Shown piece after piece: positions 1-8,574 of a stretch of 48,420 nucleotides of DNA (positions are counted from its first letter, which is position 1; the number at the start of each line of letters is the position of its first letter). The notes beneath the pieces are model-generated. The model had not been told where the DNA came from, did no database searches, and saw only the letters and a list, made by a program, of their open reading frames with translations. Source of the DNA: Hyphomicrobium sp. (GTDB taxonomy: Bacteria; Pseudomonadota; Alphaproteobacteria; Rhizobiales; Hyphomicrobiaceae); contig JAKFUV010000025.1 in NCBI GenBank assembly GCA_021732485.1, positions 1 through 48,420 on the forward strand. Direction: 5' to 3'. Position numbers and translations under genes: made by a program.

Positions 1-64
1 GTGGTCTCTCTGAGAGCTTGCTCGACGGCTGCCCGATCGCCCTCTGCCTGACGCCGGCCAATGC

Positions 65-193
65 TTACGATCGAACGGCTCGGGGTTCCATAGCTGCCGC
101 GTCTGTAGGTTTCCAGTTCCAGGGCAGCAGCTCGGCCATCTTCTTGGCTGGATGATCGGAGATACGGGCGAGTACGTCGGCGACCGGAATCAC
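65..193 (-). pseudogene. IS66 transposase TnpC, C-terminal remnant
   Basis: Reading the minus strand, the frame beginning at the GTG at 193 encodes VIPVADVLARISDHPAKKM followed by AELLPWNWKP, ending at 65. The ADVLARI-DHPA---ELLPWNW pattern is the C-terminal signature of IS66-type DDE transposases. Only about 42 residues remain; the catalytic core and the whole tnpB gene are absent. The fragment starts inside the last codon and stop of tnpA (GTGA overlap), so an internal deletion probably fused the two ends of the operon. It cannot be a working transposase. Confidence 0.7.
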
Positions 194-597
194 GTCTTGA
201 CCTCGAGCGCCGCGATGATCGCTGCAAGCTTCTCCGCATTCACGTCGGCGACGCCGCGCACCACGCGCCCGCATACAAGAACGATCTCGATGATCGACGT
301 GGCAGCAGGCGCCAAGGCTCGGCCCGGCTGAGGCAACGCCGCGATCGTAACCGGCACGAAGGCCGGCGCCGTTCCCGCCTCCACCGCAGAATCCTTGCGC
401 CAGCGATAGAGCAGGCTCTGGGCCACCCCGTGCCGCCGGGCAACCACCGACACGTTCGCTCCAGCCGTCAAACTCCCGGCAACGATCGCCCGCTTCTCCG
501 AACGGCTCCAATCCCGCCGCGTCGACAATGCCGCGTATGAGCGCTCAGTCCTATGTCCAGACGTAGGCACGGACCAATCTCCAAGGCTGACCAGCAC
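190..597 (-). CDS. tnpA: IS66-family accessory protein TnpA (Orf1)
   Basis: A 135-residue protein with an N-terminal helix-turn-helix: WSRSEKRAIVAGSL, then VSVVARRHGVAQSLLYRWRK at about residues 50-70. This is the layout of the first ORF of IS66 elements (transposase_8/HTH_38-like), which accompanies TnpB and the TnpC transposase. The C-terminal part (VCGRVVRGVADVNAEKLAAIIAALE) is the usual short tail of this family. The gene is full length, but tnpB and most of tnpC are missing downstream, so the element is defective. No clear terminal inverted repeat was found, and the left side runs close to the window edge. Confidence 0.82.
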   Translation of the reverse strand: MLVSLGDWSVPTSGHRTERSYAALSTRRDWSRSEKRAIVAGSLTAGANVSVVARRHGVAQSLLYRWRKDSAVEAGTAPAFVPVTIAALPQPGRALAPAATSIIEIVLVCGRVVRGVADVNAEKLAAIIAALEVKT

Positions 598-940
598 TCA
601 TCATATCAGCCCGCCTCACGCCTCATCACAAGGCGGCCTTCGCCGGCTGGGTACCTGGCGTGAGGCGATCAGTCAAAAGTCGATATTCGCCCGGCAGCGG
701 GCTACCGCTAGAGAGCAAGAGAAGGGTATCCCAGGAAGCCGACAATCAGTTCACCACTTGACTGATCCCGTGCGGTAGATGGCGACAGCCAAGCGCCATC
801 CGCGTTTTGCCGATTTTCTCAGTGAAGCCGGAATAGTCTCCGCGGAAGCATCAGATGAAACACATAGAGTTGGTAAGCCTCGACTCAACTTGTCGAATAA
901 GTTTGATGGTTTCTGGTGCACCACCAAAAACGATGAAAGC
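598..940. other. Non-coding gap between IS66 remnant and orphan gene
   Basis: No convincing gene is seen here. One end of the IS66 element should lie in this stretch, but I could not identify a clean inverted repeat. A 100-codon plus-strand frame starting at 779 has no family resemblance and runs antisense to the next gene. Confidence 0.4.
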
Positions 941-1480
941 TTAAAGCGCCACATACACGGGCGCAATCGCCAGCAAAACAATATGACGTCCAATCTGAGG
1001 GTTCCAGACGGGGAAAGCTCCTCGATAGACCTTGATATTCATCGCGGTCCTGAAAGCCGATTTCGCGATTGTGAGACGTGAGCGCTTCAGAGCGATACAG
1101 CTCGCAAGTTCCATCAATCTCTCTTGCAACATTTCGAGAACGATCTGCTCTGCATAGAGCCGTCCAGAAACGAAAGAATCTCCACCGATCACCTTGCTCC
1201 CTCTACTCAATACTTCAAAATCTATAAACGGGTCACCTTCGACCGGACTAAGACTGATGCAGTACTCGGCCAAATCGGAGCCGATCGAAATCATTAATTC
1301 ATTGAAATCTGGCAAGAATTGTGGGGCACACTTTGCCTTTAAAGAATTATACTCATCATTTATCAGGCGCACTGGGTGGTTCAACGATATTTGGGATTCG
1401 TCGGTCTTCAGCAGCACCGCTAACTGCTGGAAGTTCACTTTCCCAGATTTGGGCGGCGACTTAAGGTTTTCTACTGTCAT
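941..1480 (-). CDS. PAS-like orphan protein of unknown function
   Basis: A 179-residue protein beginning with ATG at 1480. The segment around residues 78-165 (DPFIDFEVLSRGSKVIG then SFVSGRLYAEQIVLEMLQERLMELASCIALKR, ending NIKVYRGAFPVWNPQIGRHIVLLAIAP) resembles the short PAS-like sensory proteins common in Hyphomicrobiales, where the last strand reads like YRG-FPV. That assignment is from memory of the pattern and is tentative. The N-terminus is lysine-rich and carries no secretion signal. Base composition is visibly more AT-rich than the surrounding chromosome, consistent with horizontal acquisition alongside the neighbouring IS66 and integrase remnants. Confidence 0.5.
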   Translation of the reverse strand: MTVENLKSPPKSGKVNFQQLAVLLKTDESQISLNHPVRLINDEYNSLKAKCAPQFLPDFNELMISIGSDLAEYCISLSPVEGDPFIDFEVLSRGSKVIGGDSFVSGRLYAEQIVLEMLQERLMELASCIALKRSRLTIAKSAFRTAMNIKVYRGAFPVWNPQIGRHIVLLAIAPVYVAL

Positions 1481-2069
1481 CTCGCACCATCTGGTTGTCT
1501 TGAAATCGATTGAGTATCATGAGGCGTGGTTCGAAAGCAGGCTGCTAGACTGCGCGAACAGTAATATTATCGCGTGAATATACGACTCATTGCTGACGCC
1601 AAGCTTGCGCTAGGCCTAAAATAAAGTCCGCAAGAGATACCCCACCGTCCACAACGAAACGGCGCCTGATTTGCATGCCCGCTCAGCTAATGTCATTGTG
1701 CGGCTGGAGGAAACGCGGGCGCGTCGATGGCAAGCATCCGACATCGGCAGCTTTCGAATAAGTCCTGACTTTGCGGCGCTCACGAAACTCTCGGACGGCA
1801 TCTCAGACGTGTTGGATTTCTGTCTCATGCCCACTGCCCTGGTGGTTACGATGAGCCCGAAATCCCCAGTTCTTCAAGTCTCTAGTTTTTTCTGACAGGT
1901 CCTGATGTCGAACTTTTGATTATGCGAGCGCGTACAAAAGCGCCACCCGCTTCCTTCTCGGGAGCAGGAGGGTTTGTCCGCTCGAAGCTGAGATGCGGGC
2001 GTGGCTGTTCCTCTTATTAGTCCTCTCGCGAACCGCGGCCGCATGACCCTAAATCTGCCTAGCGGACAA
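1481..2069. other. Gap upstream of orphan gene and downstream of integrase
   Basis: About 590 bp with no supportable gene. Two antisense frames of about 75 codons overlap between 1616 and 1895, and neither resembles a known family. Composition is relatively AT-rich up to about 1600. The sequence is consistent with decayed mobile DNA. Confidence 0.35.
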
Positions 2070-3089
2070 TTAGAGCTGGCGGTTCAAAAGCGCCGAGATC
2101 GCAGCCGACATTTTCTCTTGAGCAGCAAGTAATCGGTCGAACAGTGCCTTCTCATGAATGTAGACGCCATCAATGCCCGGCACAGTGTGGTCTAACAGCA
2201 GGCGTGCTTCAATCTTGTCTATTTGCTCGCGCTGGGCGATCGTTCGGTAGGTGTGGCGCAACAAATGTCCTGTTTCGCTCGGCAGAGATTTCTCGCGCCA
2301 CACTTGCGTGGCGATAACGTCGCCCTTCCGTATGCGGCTCTTAGGTTGGTCTTTGGTCGCGCGCGTGGGAAACAAGAACTGAGCCTTGGGATACAGCACC
2401 TCGCCGACGGCGAGGGCGCGCTCAATTGTCGAGATCATGTACGCAGAGAGCGGCAGATCGAATGATCGGCCTGATTTCATTTTCGGTATGCGGATGCATT
2501 GATCTTGCAGATGTATCCCGTCGCGTTGTTACGCAACGAGGTTGCCGGGTCGTAGTCCGGAATACAAACCTAACTCATGCATCAAGCGACGGCGTGGATT
2601 TGGAAGAGTTTGAATTTTCTGCCACCATGCAAGGAGATCGTCGGGATGGATGACAGCATTCTTGCGACGCTCCTTGTTGAAAGTGACCGCTTTAACCGGG
2701 TTGTCTGGTAGCAGGTCGGGATTGTCGACGACGCGCAGAGCGAGATTGTAGTCGGCGCGGAAGTCACGCATCGTGTGGTTGGCAGTGACCTTGCCCCGCT
2801 TTTCCGACAGCTCCTGGTGTTTCGCACGCACCATTGAGCGCGTGAGGTTTGTGAGGGGCAGATTCTTCCAGCTGGATAGATAGCGCTTGCGGCGAGCCAG
2901 CACATCTTCAATGGAGCGCTCAGAGCAATGGCGTTGTCGCATGTCGGCGGCGTACTCATCCAACAGAACGGAGACGGTCCAGCCCTCTGCTTTTTGCTCG
3001 GCGTAGGGCGCATTTGGGTCAATGCCGCGTTTGATCATGCGAATGACGTCATGGGTGACACCGTTTGCGAGATGCGAGGTTCCAAACAC
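2070..3089 (-). pseudogene. Tyrosine recombinase/integrase split by an in-frame stop
   Basis: Two reading frames in the same phase (3089-2529 and on through 2070) together form a phage/island-type tyrosine recombinase. The N-terminal part has the core-binding domain (WTVSVLLDEYAADMRQRH---RSIEDVL) and ends LGLYSGLRPGNLVA, which contains the first catalytic Arg (LRPG). A TAA at 2529-2531 follows at once. In-frame translation then continues QRDGIHLQDQ, IRIPKMKSGRSFDLPLS, and the rest of the active site: HLLRHTYR (H-x-x-R), LLLDH, and the nucleophile Tyr in GVYIH. The domestic N-terminal arm also looks incomplete before the GTG at 3089. A single nonsense change has therefore broken the enzyme unless the stop is read through. 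It probably mobilised the island whose remnants lie at 0.1-2 kb. Confidence 0.85.
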
Positions 3090-3154
3090 TGCGCTTTGCT
3101 CCGTCCGAGTTCGATAGTGTAGACATCGAAGTCACGAAGCCTGCGAGCACCTAC

Positions 3155-3766
3155 TTACTTTCGCGGGATCATTCCGCAGTGCCGCAGCTCGCCGACAATG
3201 CTGTCGAACACCGCCAGATCGCCGTCGGCGCGCGACACGATCATGGCCCCTTCTAAGCTGGCAAGCAGCGCCTGAGCCCTCGCTGTGAGGTCTTTTCCGT
3301 TCAGGCTTTTGGCGGCGGAAAACCGCGCGATCAGCGACGCAAGCCAAGTCGTGCAATCGGCGAAAAATTGACGGACCTCACGCTGCACTTCATCGGGCAG
3401 CGTCGACAGCTCCGCTCCCAAAATACAAAAGAGGCAGAGGCGCTTGTCATCACTGATCGCGATGCGAAACAAGCCGACGAAGCGGTCCATTTGCTCATTC
3501 GCCGTGATTGTTGCGTCGGCCGTGTCACCGACGGCTGCAAAAAATCGCTCGGCGTACCGGCGCGCCACGGCTGCGGCAAGACGCTCTTTCGTGGCGAAAT
3601 GATAATGCACGCTCGCGCTCTTGATGCCGGCGTCATCGGCCAAATCTCGAAAACTGAAACCATTGTATCCAACCGAGCGAACATACTGTTCGGCGAGATC
3701 GAGGAGCTCAGACGCTTTCGATGTTTCTAAAGACACTGTAGCCGGTCCCGATTTGTTGATTGACAA
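3155..3766 (-). CDS. TetR-family transcriptional repressor
   Basis: A 203-residue protein. The N-terminal domain (about residues 18-65) has the TetR helix-turn-helix: NGFSFRDLADDAGIKSASVH followed by YHFATKERL, with the signature Y-H-F-K/E recognition end. The remainder is an all-helical ligand/dimerisation domain. The gene is divergent from the glutathione S-transferase at 3869, and a perfect 10-bp-arm palindrome lies between them at 3801-3822. That arrangement suggests it represses itself and the transferase and is released by an electrophile or aromatic ligand. The ligand is not deducible from sequence. Confidence 0.9.
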   Translation of the reverse strand: MSINKSGPATVSLETSKASELLDLAEQYVRSVGYNGFSFRDLADDAGIKSASVHYHFATKERLAAAVARRYAERFFAAVGDTADATITANEQMDRFVGLFRIAISDDKRLCLFCILGAELSTLPDEVQREVRQFFADCTTWLASLIARFSAAKSLNGKDLTARAQALLASLEGAMIVSRADGDLAVFDSIVGELRHCGMIPRK

Positions 3767-3776
3767 GACATAAACA

Positions 3777-3822
3777 TTGACTGACGGGCCGAACTCTTTA
3801 GCCTATCTATTCATAGATAGGC
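3777..3822 (+). promoter_or_regulatory. GST promoter with palindromic TetR operator
   Basis: GCCTATCTAT-TC-ATAGATAGGC at 3801-3822 is a perfect inverted repeat (10-bp arms, 2-nt centre). A TTGACT at 3777-3782 could be a -35 box for the plus-strand gene; the matching -10 position would then fall at the left edge of the palindrome. A repressor bound there would block RNA polymerase. The site sits between divergent tetR and the transferase, the usual place for a TetR operator. Confidence 0.7.
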
Positions 3823-3868
3823 AATCTCGTGTTATCTCGAATGACGCCCACGTAAAAGGACATGACGC

Positions 3869-4492
3869 ATGAAAATTTATGAATACAGAGGATTTCCAAA
3901 CCCAGCCCGCATCCGCATAGCGCTGGCGGAAAAGAATTTGACGGACAAGGCCGAGTTCATCGCCGTCGACGTGCCAAAGGGCGAGCACAGGACGCCGGAA
4001 TTCCTGGCCAAAAATCCGTCAGGCACCGTTCCAGCCTTGGAACTGGAGTGCGGCACCGTGATTTCCGAATGTACCGCCATCACAGAATACATCGACCATC
4101 TCGATGGCCGGCCAACGCTGACGGGGGCGACGCCAAAAGAGCGTGGCATCATTCACATGATGCAGCGGCGCGCCGAAGCGGGGTTGCTCGACGCCGGAAC
4201 GAACTATTTCCACCACGCTACGCCAGGCCTTGGACCCAACATTGAGACGTATCAGAACAAGGAGTGGGGCGAAAAACAGCGCGAGCGCGTTCTGGCGGGA
4301 ATGGCGTATTTCAATACGGCGCTAGCGCATCAGCCTTATCTCGCAGGGCCGGACTTCAGCATGGCTGACATCACCGCCATTACGGGCATCAATTTTGCCG
4401 AGTTCGTCGGCATCAAGATCCCGGACGATCACACCCATCTGAAAGCCTGGCGCGAGCGCGTTGCACAGCGCCCGAGCTTGGCGGCGCAATAA
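3869..4492 (+). CDS. Glutathione S-transferase family protein
   Basis: A 207-residue cytosolic protein with the two-domain GST layout. Residues 1-80 form the thioredoxin-like domain (MKIYEYRGFPNPARIRIAL; the NPSGTVPALEL cis-Pro loop; the GSH-contacting ISECTAITEYID segment). Residues 90-205 form the helical domain, with the N-capping segment FSMADITAITGI. Such enzymes conjugate or transfer glutathione to electrophiles; the substrate is unknown. The gene is divergent from a TetR repressor with an operator in front, so it is probably inducible. The cupin gene follows 22 bp downstream and may be co-transcribed. Confidence 0.92.
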   Translation: MKIYEYRGFPNPARIRIALAEKNLTDKAEFIAVDVPKGEHRTPEFLAKNPSGTVPALELECGTVISECTAITEYIDHLDGRPTLTGATPKERGIIHMMQRRAEAGLLDAGTNYFHHATPGLGPNIETYQNKEWGEKQRERVLAGMAYFNTALAHQPYLAGPDFSMADITAITGINFAEFVGIKIPDDHTHLKAWRERVAQRPSLAAQ

Positions 4493-4514
4493 TGGTTAGG
4501 TGCGAGATCGCGCG

Positions 4515-5195
4515 ATGATCCTCAACGCGGATCTATCCGTCCGCGTTGCGGTTCACGCCGCAACGCGGGAGTGGACGCCGTCGCCGATGGCGGGTGTCGA
4601 ACGCCGCATGCTCGATCGTGTCGGCGGCGAAGTCGCTCGCGCGACGAGCATCGTGCGCTATGCACCGGGCAGCAAATTTTCGCCGCATCGGCACGATGGT
4701 GGCGAAGAATTTTTTGTGATTGACGGCGTCTTTGAAGACGAGCACGGCGATTATCCGGCCGGAACGTATTGCCGCAATCCGCCGGGGACGAGCCACACGC
4801 CTGGCTCGGCAGTCGGCTGCACGATGCTGGTCAAACTCTGGCAATTTGAATTGCACGATCGCACGCAGGTTAAAATCGACGCGGCGCGCGCCGTGCCGGT
4901 TGCGTGCGCACACCGGCCTGGCGTTGAAACAATCGCTTTGTTCGATGATGCGCGCGAGCACGTCCGCCTCGAACGCTGGTCGCCGGGACAACGCATTCAC
5001 ATCGACGCCGATGGCGGCATCGAAGTCTTGGTGTTGTCGGGTGGTTTTGAAGAGGGCGGAGACGCGTTCGTTGAAATGTCGTGGCTGCGCTTGCCCGTTG
5101 GTCGCAAACTTACGGCCGTCACCGGTTCGGCAGGGTGCCGGGTGTGGATCAAAGAGGGCCATCTGCGCCATGTGAGCGACGGCCCAACTGCGTGA
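4515..5195 (+). CDS. ChrR-like cupin domain protein
   Basis: A 226-residue protein from ATG 4515 (a GTG at 4500 would add five residues). The first cupin, about residues 20-105, has the metal-binding pattern [37 protein letters not shown], as in the C-terminal cupin of ChrR anti-sigma factors and related anti-oxidant cupins. The second half (about 125-220) is another cupin-like barrel ([20 protein letters not shown]) lacking most histidines. No ECF sigma factor or zinc-binding anti-sigma domain is nearby, so an enzymatic or storage role is as likely as regulation. It lies between the GST and the kinase gene on the same strand. Confidence 0.78.
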   Translation: [226 protein letters not shown]

Positions 5196-5395
5196 CCAAT
5201 TGTTGATCCAAGCGAGCCAACGCCGCGATTTGCAAACGCTGCCTCGACCGGCGGCGGCACGTCGCGTGGCGCTTGGAGGCGGCCAACGCTTTTCGCCGCG
5301 ACGGTCAAGCGCGCGACGGCTGTGGTCAAGTGGAGACTGGCTGTAGAATTTAGAATGTTCGTTCGGCACGAAGGTTCGGCGAGAGGACAACATCG

Positions 5396-6469
5396 TTGAC
5401 CAATGATCCCCCTCCGGTCTCCGCTACGACCGCAGACGGATTGCAGCGTTTGGCGATGCGGGCGATCCATCGCTACGCGCTTGCCGATGGTTGCACAGCG
5501 CGCCTCATCAATGTCTCCGAAAACGCCACCTATTGCATCGACGATCCGAGCGCTGGTCGTCGATGGGCGTTGCGCGTGCATCGCCACGGCTACCATTCAC
5601 GCCGCGCGATAGCGTCAGAGCTGGCGTGGTTGACGGCAACGCGTCGTGATGGTGCGGCGCTGACGCCGGTTCCAATCGCAGGGCGCGACGGCGATCCTAT
5701 TCAAACGATTGCCGGAGATGAAAGCGTTGGGGCCCGCAACGTCGTTTTGTTTGCCTGGGAAGACGGCCACGAACCGGCTGCGACGGACGTCGCCGGATTC
5801 GAGTTGCTGGGCGAGACGGCGGCGCGCATGCACGCCCATGTCAAGGGCTGGCATCGGCCAACGTGGTTTCAACGCCATACCTGGGATTTCGACACCAGCC
5901 TCGGTGAAACGCCGCACTGGGGGCGGTGGCGCGATGGCATGGGCATGACGGACGATAGTCGCACTGTGTTCACTGAAACGGTGGCGGTGATCGGCCAGCG
6001 CCTGGAGCGGTTCGGCAAAGGACCTCAGCGCTTCGGCTTGGTCCATGGCGACATGCGGTTGGCCAACCTGCTGATGGATGCGGGCCGCGTCAAAGTCATC
6101 GATTTCGATGACTGCGGGTTCTCGTGGTATCTCTACGACTGCGCGACGACCGTTTCGTTTTTCGAGCACGCTCCGGAAGTGCCGGAATTGCTACGCGCTT
6201 GGGCGCGCGGTTATCGCCGCGTCGGCACGCTGAGCGCCGAGGATGAGAGTGAAATCGAAACCTTCGTGATGCTACGTCGCCTACTTCTCGTGGCGTGGAT
6301 CGGTTCGCATTCCGAGACCGAATTGGCGCAATCGATGGGCGTCGCCTACACGCAAGGGACCGTGCCGCTTTGCCAACGCTACCTGGCGCGTTTTGCTCCC
6401 GGTCGCGGGACTTCGGTCGCGGCCGGGTCCGCAGTAAAGCTAGGCTTGTGGACGCGACTATTCGGCTAA
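5396..6469 (+). CDS. APH-fold small-molecule kinase (amino-alcohol kinase candidate)
   Basis: A 357-residue phosphotransferase. The start is TTG 5396, preceded by GAGAGGA with good spacing. The protein has the aminoglycoside-phosphotransferase/choline-kinase fold. The catalytic loop reads LVHGDMRLANLL (D219 as base, N224 for magnesium) and the metal-binding segment VIDFDDCGFSWYLYD (D236/D238). An N-lobe (RRWALRVHRHGYHSRRAIASELAWL) carries the ATP-site residues. It ends before an AraC regulator and lies 7.6 kb from a class III PLP enzyme of phospho-lyase type. Kinase plus phospho-lyase pairs are known for ethanolamine, hydroxylysine and 1-amino-2-propanol breakdown, so an amino-alcohol substrate is inferred. 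Homoserine or antibiotic phosphorylation cannot be excluded. Confidence 0.8.
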   Translation: MTNDPPPVSATTADGLQRLAMRAIHRYALADGCTARLINVSENATYCIDDPSAGRRWALRVHRHGYHSRRAIASELAWLTATRRDGAALTPVPIAGRDGDPIQTIAGDESVGARNVVLFAWEDGHEPAATDVAGFELLGETAARMHAHVKGWHRPTWFQRHTWDFDTSLGETPHWGRWRDGMGMTDDSRTVFTETVAVIGQRLERFGKGPQRFGLVHGDMRLANLLMDAGRVKVIDFDDCGFSWYLYDCATTVSFFEHAPEVPELLRAWARGYRRVGTLSAEDESEIETFVMLRRLLLVAWIGSHSETELAQSMGVAYTQGTVPLCQRYLARFAPGRGTSVAAGSAVKLGLWTRLFG

Positions 6470-6590
6470 CCAATCCGGTGCCCTGGGTTAGGCGCGATCA
6501 CAGCGGGCAACGGTTAATGCGCCTGCCGCTTGACCGACTTGATGCATCTGCTAGCGTTTAGCGTGCAATGCAGCGATTGCGTGGACCCTG

Positions 6591-7670
6591 ATGGCAAGCG
6601 CCGATAGCGACCGAACGCCGTTCGGAAAATGGACCGCGCCCGACAAGGGCGGTCCGTCGATTTTGGCGGCTGCCGCGACCGGCATTGTCGCCGATATCGA
6701 ACGCCAGCATGGTGATATCGACCGCATCTTCGGCAATGCAGGGATCGCGCCGGAGATGGCCGGACTTCCGACGTTGAAGTTGAGCCTAAACGCATTCTGC
6801 CGTCTGTTCGAGCAGAGTTCACGGCTGACGCGCAACGACAATTTCGGGTTATGGTTCGGCAATCAGTTCGATGCCCGCGACTTGGGGCTTTGGGGTTATG
6901 CGGCACTCTCAGCCCCAACGCTCGGCGAAGCGCTTGCAACGCTGATTGAGCTTTTGCCGCTGCATCAGGAATCAACCTCGATGCACTTGCAGCCTGAGCA
7001 CACCGGCCTGATGCGCCTCGACTATCGCATTGAATGCCCGCAAATCGTCGAGCGGCGACAAGATGCGGAGCTTTCGCTCGGCATGTTCTTGAATGTCATG
7101 CGTGAAGCGCTCGGCGTGTCATGGTCCCCGGAAGAAGTGCATTTCGAGCATCCCAAACCTTCAGGTTGGCGTGACCATCAGCGGGCGTTTGGCGCGCCGG
7201 TCTTCTTTTCTCAGCCCTCCAATGCCCTGTTGTTCAAACCGCACTGCCTGGCGATGGCGATGCCGGCGAAAGACGCGCGTCTGTTGCTCGCGATGCGCCT
7301 TTGCCTCGTGCGCCTGAACCAGAGCGATGCGGCACGCGTCTGCGTCTCCGATTTGGTCAGCAGCGCGGTGCGCGCCCGGCTACCCGATGGCTGTCCGCCG
7401 TTGGAGCTGATCGCCGCCGAAATTCGCCTGTCGCTCAAGACGGTGAAGCGGGAGCTGCGGCGCGATGGCCTCAGCTATAAGGATCTCGTCGAAAAGACGC
7501 GGCATGATTTGGCATTGTCGTACATTGGCAAACATCAACTGCCGATTTCCGAGATCGCTCTGCTTCTCGGCTATTCCGAACTGTCGGCCTTTAGTCGTGC
7601 CGTGCGACGCTGGACCGGTCATTCGCCGCGCGCACTGCGAGCGCAACTCGATTCCCAGCGTGACGCTTAA
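6591..7670 (+). CDS. AraC-family transcriptional regulator
   Basis: A 359-residue protein with an N-terminal ligand-binding domain of the arabinose_bd/OruR type (LSLNAFCRLFEQSSRLTRND, LWGYAALSAPTLGEALATL at about residues 60-115) and a C-terminal AraC double helix-turn-helix at about 270-350 (LSLKTVKRELRRDGLSYKDL, HQLPISEIALLLGYSELSAF, FSRAVRRWTGHSPRALR). It is the only specific regulator between the kinase and the dehydratase-permease operon, so it is the best candidate activator of the cluster. Possible targets are the direct repeats at 10242-10317 and the dyad at 13841-13867. Confidence 0.9.
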   Translation: MASADSDRTPFGKWTAPDKGGPSILAAAATGIVADIERQHGDIDRIFGNAGIAPEMAGLPTLKLSLNAFCRLFEQSSRLTRNDNFGLWFGNQFDARDLGLWGYAALSAPTLGEALATLIELLPLHQESTSMHLQPEHTGLMRLDYRIECPQIVERRQDAELSLGMFLNVMREALGVSWSPEEVHFEHPKPSGWRDHQRAFGAPVFFSQPSNALLFKPHCLAMAMPAKDARLLLAMRLCLVRLNQSDAARVCVSDLVSSAVRARLPDGCPPLELIAAEIRLSLKTVKRELRRDGLSYKDLVEKTRHDLALSYIGKHQLPISEIALLLGYSELSAFSRAVRRWTGHSPRALRAQLDSQRDA

Positions 7671-7671
7671 C

Positions 7672-8448
7672 TCAGGTATTTAAAGCGTCCATGCTTTCCG
7701 GCAGCGTCTGGCCGCCATCGACAACGATGGTTTGTCCGGTAATGTAGGCGGCTTCCTTCGAAGCTAAAAACAACGCTGCGTATCCGATGTCTTCGACGGT
7801 ACCGAGTTTTTTCAGCGGCACCGAAGCGGCCATCGAATTCTGGTAGGCTTCGCCGAGCCCGATCAAGCCTTCCGTCAAGATGTTGCCCGGCAGCACGGCA
7901 TTGACGGTGATGCCGTACTTCGCCACTTCGATGCATGCGGTGCGCATGAAACCGAGCTGTCCGGCTTTCGAAGCGCCGTAGTGGGTCCAGCCGGGAAAAC
8001 CCGTGATGGGGCCGGTGATCGACGAGGTGATGACGATGCGCGGCTGGTCTGATGCCTTCAAGTACGGCAAGCAGGCTTTGACCGGCAGAAAGGTGCCTTT
8101 GAGATTAGTCGCCATGACGTGATCCCAGTCCTCGGCTGAGAGATCCTCGATCTTGCCTTGCGGAAAAATGCCGGCGTTGGCGCACAGGATGTCGATGCCG
8201 CCATGAGCGCTGGCGGCAGCGTCGGCCATCATTTGCATATCGCCAGCATCCGTGACGTCGGCTGCAAATCCGCTCGCGATGCCACCGTCCTGTCGCAGTG
8301 CCTCAGCGAAAGCCTCGGCTTCGTCGATGTGGCGCGACACCACCAGCACCTTGGCGCCGTTACGGGCAAAGACGCGGGCGATGCCCTTGCCAATGCCCTT
8401 GCTGGCGCCGGTGACGATAACGGAGCGGCCGGCGATCGAAGTCAGCAT
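7672..8448 (-). CDS. Short-chain dehydrogenase/reductase
   Basis: A 258-residue classical SDR. The cofactor motif TGASKGIG is at 13-20 and the NAG motif (CANAG) at about 89-93. The catalytic Ser is in TSSITGP (about 143), with Tyr157 and Lys161 in HYGASK. The C-terminus (YITGQTIVVDGGQTLPES) is typical. An Arg following the second strand (VVSRH) suggests NADP(H). It is the last gene of the minus-strand run behind the APC permease, with a strong hairpin in between, and probably oxidises or reduces an alcohol/carbonyl intermediate of the pathway. It ends next to the end of araC, so the two are convergent. Confidence 0.88.
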   Translation of the reverse strand: MLTSIAGRSVIVTGASKGIGKGIARVFARNGAKVLVVSRHIDEAEAFAEALRQDGGIASGFAADVTDAGDMQMMADAAASAHGGIDILCANAGIFPQGKIEDLSAEDWDHVMATNLKGTFLPVKACLPYLKASDQPRIVITSSITGPITGFPGWTHYGASKAGQLGFMRTACIEVAKYGITVNAVLPGNILTEGLIGLGEAYQNSMAASVPLKKLGTVEDIGYAALFLASKEAAYITGQTIVVDGGQTLPESMDALNT

Positions 8449-8506
8449 GGAAGTCTCCCGTCGTTATGATCCCAAAGTCAGGGTGCTACGGCGTATTGAA
8501 CGCGAA

Positions 8507-8532
8507 ACGGGCGCTGAACAATCAGCGCCCGT
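8507..8532 (-). terminator. Strong hairpin between permease and SDR genes
   Basis: ACGGGCGCTGA-acaa-TCAGCGCCCGT is a perfect 11-bp stem with a 4-nt loop. It lies just after the permease stop and before the SDR start on the minus strand. There is no T-run, so it may be a partial terminator or an mRNA-stabilising stem that sets different levels for the two genes. Confidence 0.5.
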
Positions 8533-8574
8533 CCGATATTTTAGTCTGATCGTCATCGTGCTCGGCGCTCGTCT

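Noticed and set aside
4500..5195. ChrR-type anti-sigma factor with its sigma partner
   Set aside because: The cupin pattern fits, but there is no zinc-binding anti-sigma domain and no ECF sigma gene nearby.
4533..5393. 286-codon minus-strand frame
   Set aside because: Antisense to the cupin gene, with no family resemblance.
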